From NCBI GenBank assembly GCA_964404985.1, contig CAYOMD010000005.1:1-64000 (forward strand): a stretch of DNA of 64,000 nt, in the 5' to 3' direction. How positions within the stretch are numbered: position 1 is the stretch's first letter; each line of letters starts with the position of its first letter. The translations under genes and the position numbers were made by a program. Source of the DNA: Hankyongella sp964404985 (lineage in GTDB: Bacteria > Pseudomonadota > Alphaproteobacteria > Sphingomonadales > Sphingomonadaceae). Below are positions 45,679 to 54,263 of the stretch, in pieces. The notes under the pieces were generated by a model, which saw only the letters and a program-made list of their open reading frames with translations, ran no database searches and had not been told where the DNA came from.

Positions 45679-46491
45679 GTGCAACAGTCATTACTCGAGA
45701 TACCCGAAGGCGTGACGGACTACCCCTACACCCCCTATGCCGATCTCAAGGATGCATCGGTATTCATCACCGGTGGTGGCACGGGGATCGGAGCTTATCT
45801 GGTTTATGCCTTTGCGCGCCTGGGTGCCCGTGTCGGCTTTGTATCCCTGACTCCGGGTCCTGCCGAAAATCTGGTCCGTGCGATTGAAGAAAACACCGGG
45901 ACCAAGGCCTTTTTTCGTCCCGTCGACATCCGCAATGTCGCACTGCTGCAACAGACGATGGACGAATTTACGTCACTGGCCGGGCCGGTTTCCGTTCTGG
46001 TCAACAATGCGGCTCGCGATAACCGCCATAGCGTCGACGACCTGAAAGAAGCAGACTGGGACGACTCGCTGAATACCAATCTGCGGCCTTATTTCTTTAC
46101 GGCCCAGTCGGTTGCGGAGGGCATGCGCAAGGCGGGCCGCGGCTCGATCATCAATATCGGTTCCAACTCCTCCTATCTCGGGCTGTCCGGCTACCCGGCT
46201 TATGTCACCGCCAAACATGCCAATCTGGGCCTGACCAAAGCACTGGCCCGTGAACTGGGACCGGCGGGCATTCGGGTCAATGCCTTGTGCCCCGGCTGGG
46301 TGATGACCAAGCGTCAACTGGAATTGTGGGTGACGCCCGATGCCTTGCAGCAATGCCTGGATCAGCAGAGCCTCAAGGAGACTGTCTCCGGCGAACATGT
46401 GGCCGATGCGGCTCTGTTCCTCGCCTCCAGCGCCTCCCGGATGATCACCGGTCAGTCCCTGATCATCGATGGCGGGCGGGTCATGCCCTAA
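45679..46491 (+). CDS. SDR-family dehydrogenase, probable galactose 1-dehydrogenase
   Basis: This 270-residue short-chain dehydrogenase has the cofactor motif TGGGTGIG (residues 31-38), NNAARDN near 109-115, and the catalytic Ser162, Tyr175 and Lys179 (in GSNSS and YVTAK). It is divergent from the galactonate operon and would oxidise galactose to its lactone, the only step of the pathway otherwise missing. GTG 45679 is chosen because GGAGG lies 8 bases upstream; ATG 45664 is in frame but overlaps that site. The substrate is inferred from context. Confidence 0.78.
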   Translation: MQQSLLEIPEGVTDYPYTPYADLKDASVFITGGGTGIGAYLVYAFARLGARVGFVSLTPGPAENLVRAIEENTGTKAFFRPVDIRNVALLQQTMDEFTSLAGPVSVLVNNAARDNRHSVDDLKEADWDDSLNTNLRPYFFTAQSVAEGMRKAGRGSIINIGSNSSYLGLSGYPAYVTAKHANLGLTKALARELGPAGIRVNALCPGWVMTKRQLELWVTPDALQQCLDQQSLKETVSGEHVADAALFLASSASRMITGQSLIIDGGRVMP

Positions 46492-46499
46492 ACAAGCAC

Positions 46500-46526
46500 G
46501 GCGGGGGAGCATGCCGCTCCCCCGCC
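46500..46526. terminator. Bidirectional terminator between SDR and TonB receptor genes
   Basis: GGCGGGGGAGC (46500-46510) and GCTCCCCCGCC (46516-46526) form an 11-bp GC-rich stem with a 5-base loop, between two convergent stop codons. A GGTTTC follows on the plus strand. The position fits a shared terminator. Confidence 0.65.
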
Positions 46527-46543
46527 GGTTTCATGCCCATCGT

Positions 46544-49384
46544 TTAGAAGTCTGCGCGCAAGCCCAGCGCATAGCGCGCGCCGGTCTTGGAAATGCGCAG
46601 CACCTGGTTGTCGAAGCGTCCGGTCTGCACATTCTGCGCATTGGTGACGTTCGTGCCCTCGAAGAAGACCTGGAGATAGTCCAGGATCTGATAGCTGCCA
46701 CGCACATCAAGCTGGCCGAATTTACGCCGGAATACCGGGTCGCCGCCCTGGCCAGGGGTCACGAGGTTTTCCAGGAAGCGCCCGCGCTCGTTGAAGGCAA
46801 TCCGCATGGAAATCCTATCATACTCGTAATAGCCGGTGATGTTCCAAGTGTCGCCAAGACCCTCGAGCGCGAAGATGTTCGTGGTCGAGTTCGGGTCGTA
46901 GGTCGCGTTGGTGTTCACGAATGTCGCGTTCCCATTGATGCCGAAGCCGCCGAGCCAGCCGTCGAAGAAGCTGTCAAAGCCGATGTTGCCCGAGATTTCG
47001 ATGCCGCGGACATTGGCATCTTCCGTATTCTGCGGACGGCGAATGAGGAAGGATGCCTCGTTCGGCCCAGTAATGGTCACACCGTTGACGGCCAGACCGC
47101 CGGCATTGGCAATCGGCAAGATCTCGGGAGCTCTGGTCTGCAGGATGAAGTTCGAGATGCGCTTGAAATACGGCGCGATTGCCAGAGAGATGCTGCGGGT
47201 CGGGTACCATTCGAACGACAGATCAAAGTTATCCGAGAGGTAGGGCTTCAGGTCCGGGTTGCCGCCAAGACCATCCAGACTTGCCGGCCGGAACGTCGTC
47301 AATGTCGTGGACGGAGCCAGCAGGCTGACCTGCGGTCGAGTCAAGGTGCGAGACGCCGCGAACCGGATCGAGAAGTTCGAAATCGGATCGACCTTGATGT
47401 TGATGTTGGGCAGGAAGTAGGCGTAGCTGTTGGTATCGCGCACATCGAGCGCACCACCAGGCGCAAACACGGCGTTAAAGATCGTCAAATCCCCCGGAAC
47501 CGGCAGCAAGTCGGTCAGAATCTGCGAACGCCCTGCCGAGAATAGCTCGGTGAAGACATAGCGTGCGCCAATGTTTGCAAAGATCGGCACCGACCCAAGC
47601 GTCCCCTTGAAATCGGCCTCCAGATAGCCGGCGTAGGTGCGCTCGGTGACGTTGTAGGAGCGCGGCAGGACGATCGGTGTAAAGCCGTTGGTAGTGGCCA
47701 AAATGCCAGCCGATGTGCCGGGGGCGTTACCAGCGGCAAGGTCCTGCGCTGTCGTCGCTGCCGGCGACTCCAGGTACGCAAGATATTCCTCGGCAGAGTA
47801 GGTCTGGAACTGGGTAGGCACCGTTCCATTGCCGATCAGGAAGCCGCCCAGGTTAAACGGCTGCAAAAGCGAGGCCGGAACCACTGCGGCGTAACCGCAA
47901 TAAACACAGACCGAACGAGGATCAGACTCAACCGCCTCGAGACTCTTGCTTCGGTTGGTGTAAATCAAACCGATCCGGAAGGCATCAAGCATCCCGCCAT
48001 CGCTCTTGAACTCACTGTCGAACTTGTGTTCGAGGACGCGCTCGGAGGTGTTGTTGCCAAGGCGCTGCACGAAGTGCGAGCGGCCAATATTCGGGTTGGT
48101 CAGAACATCAGGTATCCCGGCGGTAACGCCGCGACCGCGATAGTTAAGGATTGACGGGAAGCCGTCCCCGCTCGCCTGGACAAAGTCATATGTGGCCGGA
48201 ATGCCGATCACGGTGAACACGTCCTGTCCGCCGTTCAAGTCCCGCGCACGGGACCAGGATGTGTCGTAGGTCAAGGTTACATTGTCATTGGCCTGCCACT
48301 CGGCATTGAAGCCGCCCGCATAGGTGCGAGTATCGCGATTGAACGAGGAGGAGATCAGGTCGCCAAAGCCGTTGGTGGTCAGTGACGTGACGGTGCGGTT
48401 ATCATCGATAGTGGCGGCACTGTACTCGGACGGCTCGAACCAGCTACCCAGCGAACGGACATCGCTGTTGATGTCAAAGCGATTATATAGGCCATCCAGG
48501 GTCAGCGTCAGACTGTCGATCGGGCGGAACTGCACCGCCGTGTAGACTCCGAAACGCGTGCGCTCCTGATTCTCGATACCGACATCCTGGTTACGCGGAG
48601 CAAACACGTTCGTGAACAGCGGCGCAGCCGGGTTCCCGACGGTCGAACCCGGAAGATAGCCCCGATCCTCGATGAACGGGCGACGAGTCTCCCGCTTCTG
48701 GTAAGAGAGCGAGAGGGTGACCCCCACCTTGTCGTCGGCAAAGGTGTTGCTCACCAGGCCGAACAGCTGCGGCGACACATCGTTGTTGTTGGTCTCGTAA
48801 AGGCCCTTGGCGCTGGCAATCAGCTTGAACCCGTTGAGGTCAAACGGTCGGGCCGTATCAATGTTGACGGTCGCCCCGACGCCGCCATCCTGCAGGCGCG
48901 CCTGACTGCTCTTGTAAACCTCAGCGCCGGTAATCAACTCAGCCGCCAGCAAGTCGAACGAGAAGGACCGGCCTTCGTTGTCGGAGGCAAAGGTGCGTCC
49001 GTTGACCAGAACCGTGTTGAATTCCGGACCGAAGCCGCGAACGGTGACAAACCGCCCTTCGCCACCCTGGCGGTCGATCGAAACGCCTGGAATACGCTGC
49101 AGCGATTCCGCCACGTTGGAGTCGGGGAATTTGCCGAGTGCTTCCGAACTGACGGCATCGACGATCGAGTTCGACTCACGCTTGATGTTGGTTGCCTGGA
49201 GCAAGCTGCCCCGGATCCCCGTCACCACGATCGCATCCATCTGCTGCTCAGACGGATCACTGCTCGCAGCTTCCTGCGCGATGGCAGAGCCAGCCAGCAC
49301 CATACCGAGTGCTACCAGGCTGCTTCCGAGCGTCAGAACTTTCGTCGCAGGTCTACAACTTGAGGAAAATCTTTGCGTAATCAT
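46544..49384 (-). CDS. TonB-dependent receptor
   Basis: This 946-residue outer-membrane receptor has a signal peptide (ending SAIAQ near residue 36), a TonB-box region (DAIVVTGIRGSL, about 49-60), a plug with SVAESLQRIPGVSIDRQGGEGRFVTVRG-type features (core: QRIPGVSIDR and RFVTVRGFGPEFN), and a barrel ending in Phe (ALGLRADF). It resembles the oligosaccharide receptors of Caulobacter and Xanthomonas. Within this locus it should import galactose-containing oligosaccharides. It is divergent from the halogenase-like gene. Confidence 0.9.
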   Translation of the reverse strand: MITQRFSSSCRPATKVLTLGSSLVALGMVLAGSAIAQEAASSDPSEQQMDAIVVTGIRGSLLQATNIKRESNSIVDAVSSEALGKFPDSNVAESLQRIPGVSIDRQGGEGRFVTVRGFGPEFNTVLVNGRTFASDNEGRSFSFDLLAAELITGAEVYKSSQARLQDGGVGATVNIDTARPFDLNGFKLIASAKGLYETNNNDVSPQLFGLVSNTFADDKVGVTLSLSYQKRETRRPFIEDRGYLPGSTVGNPAAPLFTNVFAPRNQDVGIENQERTRFGVYTAVQFRPIDSLTLTLDGLYNRFDINSDVRSLGSWFEPSEYSAATIDDNRTVTSLTTNGFGDLISSSFNRDTRTYAGGFNAEWQANDNVTLTYDTSWSRARDLNGGQDVFTVIGIPATYDFVQASGDGFPSILNYRGRGVTAGIPDVLTNPNIGRSHFVQRLGNNTSERVLEHKFDSEFKSDGGMLDAFRIGLIYTNRSKSLEAVESDPRSVCVYCGYAAVVPASLLQPFNLGGFLIGNGTVPTQFQTYSAEEYLAYLESPAATTAQDLAAGNAPGTSAGILATTNGFTPIVLPRSYNVTERTYAGYLEADFKGTLGSVPIFANIGARYVFTELFSAGRSQILTDLLPVPGDLTIFNAVFAPGGALDVRDTNSYAYFLPNINIKVDPISNFSIRFAASRTLTRPQVSLLAPSTTLTTFRPASLDGLGGNPDLKPYLSDNFDLSFEWYPTRSISLAIAPYFKRISNFILQTRAPEILPIANAGGLAVNGVTITGPNEASFLIRRPQNTEDANVRGIEISGNIGFDSFFDGWLGGFGINGNATFVNTNATYDPNSTTNIFALEGLGDTWNITGYYEYDRISMRIAFNERGRFLENLVTPGQGGDPVFRRKFGQLDVRGSYQILDYLQVFFEGTNVTNAQNVQTGRFDNQVLRISKTGARYALGLRADF

Positions 49385-49460
49385 GCGTCACTCCCCACGG
49401 CCGTTGATTTGTAAGGGCAAAGCGCCCGCCTTGACGACCTTATGTCGTCCGGTTAAGCCG

Positions 49461-49470
49461 GTCATATGAC
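49461..49470. promoter_or_regulatory. Palindrome with TCATATGA core (possible operator 1)
   Basis: GTCATATGAC is a perfect 10-base palindrome 77 bases upstream of the TonB receptor start. The same TCATATGA core recurs at 49624-49635, near the divergent gene. FadR-type regulators bind short palindromes of this kind. Chance occurrence of an NdeI-like core is possible. Confidence 0.35.
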
Positions 49471-49623
49471 TAATATGATTTATCAGATGATTGCAAAAGA
49501 GAAACGCAGGCGACGTTAAGAAAAATTCAGCCATGTTGCATTTTTGCACGCCGGCAGGCGGAAGCAGCCCCTCCACAGCAATATTCTGTACGTGGCCTTG
49601 CCTTCCAGCAACATCCGCAAAAT

Positions 49624-49635
49624 TATCATATGATA
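49624..49635. promoter_or_regulatory. Palindrome with TCATATGA core (possible operator 2)
   Basis: TATCATATGATA is a perfect 12-base palindrome ending 10 bases before the halogenase-like start codon and touching its AGGAG ribosome site. A repressor bound here could block that gene. It pairs with the site at 49461-49470 in the same 261-base divergent region. Confidence 0.35.
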
Positions 49636-49645
49636 GGAGCGCGCG

Positions 49646-51196
49646 ATGAACGGTGATAATGAAGGTCCGGTCCGCCAGGTCGTGATCGTCGGTGGTGGCA
49701 GCGCCGGCTGGATTGCGGCAGCCCGCATTGCCGCGCGCAATGCCACGGCGCAGCCGGACGGCGTGCAGGTGACGCTGGTCGAGTCCGCGACAATCGGGAC
49801 CATCGGCGTCGGCGAAGGCACATGGCCGACCATGCGCAACACGCTGAAGAAGGTCGGTATCCGGGAGACGGATTTTTTTCGGGAGTGTGATGCCGCCTTC
49901 AAGCAGGGGGCACGGTTCAACGCCTGGACCACCGGGCATGATGGCTATTACCATCCCCTGAACCCGCCGCAGGGGGCACCGGCGCTCAATCTCTCCGGCC
50001 ACTGGGATTTGCTGACCGGCGGCAAGGACTTTGCCGATGCCGTCGATTTTCAGGCCGCCCTTTGCGATGCCGGATTGGCCCCCAAGGCCATCACAACACC
50101 GGAATATGCCGCCGTCGCCAACTACGCCTACCACCTGGATGCCGGCAAATTTGCCGCACTCTTGCAAAAACATTGCGTGGAAAAGCTTGGTGTCCGTCAC
50201 GTCGTGGACGATGTGATCGCTGTAAACCAGCACGAGAACGGCGATGTCGCCAGCATTGACTGCAAAGCGCATGGCCGGATTGCAGGGGACTTTTTCATCG
50301 ACTGCACCGGCTTTGCCGCCCTTATCATCGGCAAGGTCTACGGCGTGCCCTTCATCGAATGCAACGACGTCTTGTTCGCAGACCATGCACTGGCCATGCA
50401 GGTGCCCTATGATGCGCCGGACGACCCTGTCGCCACCCATACCATCTCCACGGCACAGACGGCCGGCTGGATCTGGGATATCGGCCTGCCGACCCGCCGG
50501 GGTGTCGGGCACGTGTACTCAAGCCGGCACATAAGCCATGACGCGGCAGAAGCGGAGCTGCGCGCCTATATAGGCCCGGCCGCCGACGGGCTGAATGCGC
50601 GCCGCATTCCGATCCGCGCCGGGCACCGCCAGACCTTCTGGGTCAGGAATTGCGTGGCGATCGGGCTTGCCAATGGCTTCCTGGAGCCGCTTGAGGCCAG
50701 TGCGCTGATGCTCATCGAGCTGGCGGTGGATTTTGTCGCCGACCGGCTGCCGGAGCGGCGCAGCGTGATGGATACGCTGGCCCGCCAGTTCAATCTGGCC
50801 TTCGAGCATCACTGGGCACGGATCATCGAGTTCCTGAAGCTGCACTATGTCCTGACCAAGCGGGACGATACCGCATTCTGGCGGGACAACCGCGACCCGG
50901 CGAGCATCCCGACGGACTTGCAGGAACGCCTGAAGCTGTGGCGGTACCACCCGCCGGGGCCGCAGGATTTTTCGCATGCCGCAGAAGTGTTCTCCTGGCC
51001 GAGCTACCAGTACATCCTCCACGGCATGGGGTTTGAGACCCACTATGCGCACATGCCGAAACTGCGCACAGAGGCCGAGCTGGCACAGCGGGCCTTTCTG
51101 ACTGTCGAGCGTCTGAAACAGCAGGCAATGCGTGACCTGCCGCGCCACCGCGACCTGCTGAATCGGGTGCGTGATTTCGGTCTGCAGCCGGTCTGA
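49646..51196 (+). CDS. Tryptophan-halogenase-like flavin-dependent enzyme
   Basis: This 516-residue protein matches the flavin-dependent tryptophan halogenase family. It has the FAD motif VGGGSAGWIAAARIA (residues 15-29), GVGEGTWPTM (54-63), the catalytic Lys86 in CDAAFKQGARF (Lys79 of RebH), the FLEPLEAS segment with the catalytic Glu, and GWIWDIGLP in place of WxWxIP. Real catalysis is therefore plausible, but related enzymes in TonB-receptor loci (for example Xanthomonas and BrvH) act on free indoles, and the native substrate is unknown. AGGAG precedes the ATG. SapC follows after 14 bases. Confidence 0.85.
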   Translation: MNGDNEGPVRQVVIVGGGSAGWIAAARIAARNATAQPDGVQVTLVESATIGTIGVGEGTWPTMRNTLKKVGIRETDFFRECDAAFKQGARFNAWTTGHDGYYHPLNPPQGAPALNLSGHWDLLTGGKDFADAVDFQAALCDAGLAPKAITTPEYAAVANYAYHLDAGKFAALLQKHCVEKLGVRHVVDDVIAVNQHENGDVASIDCKAHGRIAGDFFIDCTGFAALIIGKVYGVPFIECNDVLFADHALAMQVPYDAPDDPVATHTISTAQTAGWIWDIGLPTRRGVGHVYSSRHISHDAAEAELRAYIGPAADGLNARRIPIRAGHRQTFWVRNCVAIGLANGFLEPLEASALMLIELAVDFVADRLPERRSVMDTLARQFNLAFEHHWARIIEFLKLHYVLTKRDDTAFWRDNRDPASIPTDLQERLKLWRYHPPGPQDFSHAAEVFSWPSYQYILHGMGFETHYAHMPKLRTEAELAQRAFLTVERLKQQAMRDLPRHRDLLNRVRDFGLQPV

Positions 51197-51210
51197 CCAG
51201 GGGGTTTTTC

Positions 51211-51963
51211 ATGGAGTATGAACGTATCGATCCGGCGCGGCATGCGCATGTGCGTGTCGGGCAGGGGCTGGCGATTGCAGACTTGCTGCCCATGGGGCAC
51301 GTCCAGTTATCCTGCGCGGAGATTGCCGCTGCCGCCTGCGATTTTCCGCTCGCGTTCCTGAAGGATGACCAAACAGGGCAATTCAAGCTGACGGCCCTGC
51401 TTGGGCTTGATGGCAAACGAAACCTCTTCGTCTCGGCAAACGGCTGGCACGCCACGCACCTGCCCGCCAGATTCGCACGCCAGCCCTTTGCCTGGTCGCA
51501 GACGGAGGATGGCGGCCTGGCCCTTGCGCTCGATCTCGATCATCCGCGCACGCACGATCCGGAGGGTTTGCCGCTCTTCGATGCATCGGGTCAGGAAAGT
51601 GCGTTTCTGCAGGAGCGTCGCCAGGCCATGACGGCGATGCTGGACGATGCAAAAGGGACGCAGGATTTCGTCGCGGCCCTGGTCGAGAATGCCTTGATCC
51701 GGCCGTTCCTCATCGACCTGACTTATGCCGACCAGCGGCAGGAACGCATCGACGGGCTTTACACGATCAGCGCCGCAGGGCTGGCCGCATTGTCAGACGA
51801 TGCCGCCCTGTCGCTGTATCGCCGCGGCTATTCTGCCTTTGCCTACGGCATTCTTCAGTCTACCGGGCAATTCAACCGCCTGCATCAGTTGCACAATGCC
51901 TGGGCAGCGCAAGACCCGGCACAAACGCCGCTTACGTCCGTGATCGTCGGCCTTCCGGACTAA
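51211..51963 (+). CDS. SapC family protein (PF07277)
   Basis: This 250-residue protein belongs to the SapC family, named from Campylobacter S-layer secretion but widespread next to TonB receptors in Caulobacterales and sphingomonads. Recognisable are HAHVRVGQGLAIADLL near residues 9-24, FPLAFLKDDQTGQFKLTALLGL, and RFARQPFAW. No membrane segment or signal peptide is evident. It is probably cotranscribed with the halogenase-like gene. Its 3' end overlaps the convergent alpha-galactosidase by four bases. No biochemical function is established for these homologues. Confidence 0.82.
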   Translation: MEYERIDPARHAHVRVGQGLAIADLLPMGHVQLSCAEIAAAACDFPLAFLKDDQTGQFKLTALLGLDGKRNLFVSANGWHATHLPARFARQPFAWSQTEDGGLALALDLDHPRTHDPEGLPLFDASGQESAFLQERRQAMTAMLDDAKGTQDFVAALVENALIRPFLIDLTYADQRQERIDGLYTISAAGLAALSDDAALSLYRRGYSAFAYGILQSTGQFNRLHQLHNAWAAQDPAQTPLTSVIVGLPD

Positions 51964-54107
51964 TTTGTGCGATCAAGCCGGAAGATGAGCAGGCTCTGGG
52001 GCTTCAGGACGGGAAGTTCAAGTCCTGCCTCCATGAGAGCACTTCCAGACAGCGGCATGGACGCCAAACTATCAATATGGCGCACATCGATATCGGCACT
52101 CCGCCAGATCAGCGATAGCCGGTAGCGGCTATCGGGATCGAGCCCGGCGAAGCGATAACGACCAGGCAGGGTTGTGGGCAGCGTGCCGGTCAGGGCGTAG
52201 CCGAACAGTGCTGTCTGGCCGCCCTTCGCGATAACTCCCCAGCGTTCATCCCATGGCCGGCGGTCCAGGCGGATCGCCAGTCCGTCATGGATCAAGCCCC
52301 GGTGTTCCTTATACAGTGCCAAGGCCTTGCGCAGCGCCGTCGTCTCAAGATCCGTCAGCTCGCGCAGGTCCATTTCCAGGCCCATGTGACCGAACAGGGC
52401 GACGCCTGCGCGCATTTCGATCGAGACCCGGCGACCGGTGATGTGACAATCGCGTGGCCCGACGTGCGCGCCCATGACCTCGGGCGGGAAGAACAGGGAA
52501 AACCCGCGCTGGATTGCCAGACGGTCGAGAGCATCATTGCTGTCGGAGGTCCAGATCCGGTCCGTGCGCTTCAAAACCTCGAAATTGGCACGGCCGCCGC
52601 CGGACGCACAGCTCTCAATCTCGACGCCCGGATGCGCGGCGCGCAACCGGTCGATCAGCGCATGGACCGCCGCTGTCTGGAGATGCCCGACGGCACGACC
52701 GCCCCGCCCGCCGGGGTGGCTGACATCGCGGTTCATATCCCATTTGAGGTAACTGATGGCATAGCGGCCAAGCAGGGCGTCGATGCAGCCGAACAGATAG
52801 TCCTGAACTTCCACCTGCGTGAGGTCGAGCACCCACTGGTGGCGCATGTCCTGTTGCGGGGCGTTTGGCACTTGCAGAACCCAGTCCGGATGTGCGCGGT
52901 ACAGGTCACTATCGGGATTGATCATCTCCGGCTCAACCCACAGCCCGAATTCCATCCCGAGCCCGCAGACATGATCGATCAGTGGCCCGAGTCCCTGCGG
53001 GTAGACCGCATCACTGACAAACCAGTCGCCAAGCCCAGCCCGGTCATGGCGACGCCCGCCAAACCAGCCGTCATCCAGGACATAACGCTCGACACCCAGG
53101 CTTGCGGCCCGGGTTGCAAGGTCTTTGAGGGTGGCCTCATCGTGATGGAAGTATACTGCCTCCCAGGTATTGTAATGGATCGGTCGCGGCTTTGCGGTTG
53201 CTGTCGCGGGCAGGATGCAGCTGCGCACATGAGCCTGATAGGCCCGCGCGATGCCGGTCAGCCCTTGCGTGCTGACGGCGGCATAAAGTGTCGGGCTGGT
53301 ATAGCTCTCACCGTTTTGTATGGTCAGTTCGCCCGGCAGCAGCAGGTCGCTCATCATCATCAGGGCACGGCCGTCACTGAAGCGCTCAACCTGCAGCTTG
53401 TGATTGCCGCTGGCCCCAAGGTGGATCGCCTGCGCATGCCCCACACACTCGCCGGTCCCCTCTGCCATGACGACGAGGCCCGGGAATGCATCGTGGGACG
53501 TGCGTCCGCGGCGGTTCTCCCGAACATGCGCGCCAACGGCAAACGGCAGTTCCGTCATCTGAAACTCGCCGGACCAGCGGCCGCTGAAACCGATCAGCCG
53601 GGTATAATGGTCCGCGATCGGCAGAACGGGTGCTGCAAGATGATGAACGCGCAGCGCGCCGCCTGCGAGCACCGTCAGCCTGCTCCAGGCCTCCAGAACG
53701 CCGGTCACCGGGTCGAGCCGCAGATGGTGAGTCAATTCCAGGCCATCAGCATCCGCACGCGAGCGGAGCGCGACATGGTTTTCCGCTTGTCTCTCCAGTG
53801 CTTTGAGCGTGAACAGCGGGGCCCAGGCCTGGCCGTCGCGGTCTATCGCCATGCCGGGAGGGCCGGCAAACCCGCTGGCGATCGATGGCGACAACGAAAT
53901 CGCTGGCTCGACTGCAAGGGAATTCGGCGGCGTCTGGCGGTGTGCGGCTGCGATCAGATGGGCGCACTCCAGTGTACCGGACAGTCTCGGTCCCCAGTAG
54001 CTGGCCACGGGCTCGCGACCGCCCAGATCGATAATCAGCGTCGCGCCACCGCCATCCAGCCTCAAATAGGCTGGCAGGCCTTGTTGATGGTCATCATCCC
54101 TGTGCAT
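51960..54107 (-). CDS. Alpha-galactosidase, GH36
   Basis: This 715-residue enzyme removes alpha-linked galactose from oligosaccharides such as melibiose or raffinose. The GH36 domain has YNTWEAVYFHHDE, ERYVLDDGWFGGRR and EPEMINPDSDLYRAHPDW-type features, with the nucleophile Asp457 in KWDMNR and the acid/base in SDSND (521-525). There is no signal peptide, so it acts in the cytosol or is exported otherwise. The ATG at 54107 has GGAG upstream; the frame runs open to 54578 but would overlap the GH42 gene. Confidence 0.92.
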   Translation of the reverse strand: MHRDDDHQQGLPAYLRLDGGGATLIIDLGGREPVASYWGPRLSGTLECAHLIAAAHRQTPPNSLAVEPAISLSPSIASGFAGPPGMAIDRDGQAWAPLFTLKALERQAENHVALRSRADADGLELTHHLRLDPVTGVLEAWSRLTVLAGGALRVHHLAAPVLPIADHYTRLIGFSGRWSGEFQMTELPFAVGAHVRENRRGRTSHDAFPGLVVMAEGTGECVGHAQAIHLGASGNHKLQVERFSDGRALMMMSDLLLPGELTIQNGESYTSPTLYAAVSTQGLTGIARAYQAHVRSCILPATATAKPRPIHYNTWEAVYFHHDEATLKDLATRAASLGVERYVLDDGWFGGRRHDRAGLGDWFVSDAVYPQGLGPLIDHVCGLGMEFGLWVEPEMINPDSDLYRAHPDWVLQVPNAPQQDMRHQWVLDLTQVEVQDYLFGCIDALLGRYAISYLKWDMNRDVSHPGGRGGRAVGHLQTAAVHALIDRLRAAHPGVEIESCASGGGRANFEVLKRTDRIWTSDSNDALDRLAIQRGFSLFFPPEVMGAHVGPRDCHITGRRVSIEMRAGVALFGHMGLEMDLRELTDLETTALRKALALYKEHRGLIHDGLAIRLDRRPWDERWGVIAKGGQTALFGYALTGTLPTTLPGRYRFAGLDPDSRYRLSLIWRSADIDVRHIDSLASMPLSGSALMEAGLELPVLKPQSLLIFRLDRTN

Positions 54108-54263
54108 CTTTGCTGCTCCGGTCGGCAATCCGGCAGTAAAAGCCAGATTAGTATCTTGTGTACCACGCAAACAGGGCGTAGCTATATATCTTATAAATAA
54201 TACAATTAAATGGGCAAGGACCGAGCGTGTGACTTCGGCTTTGCCGCTCTGGAGGATTCGTGC

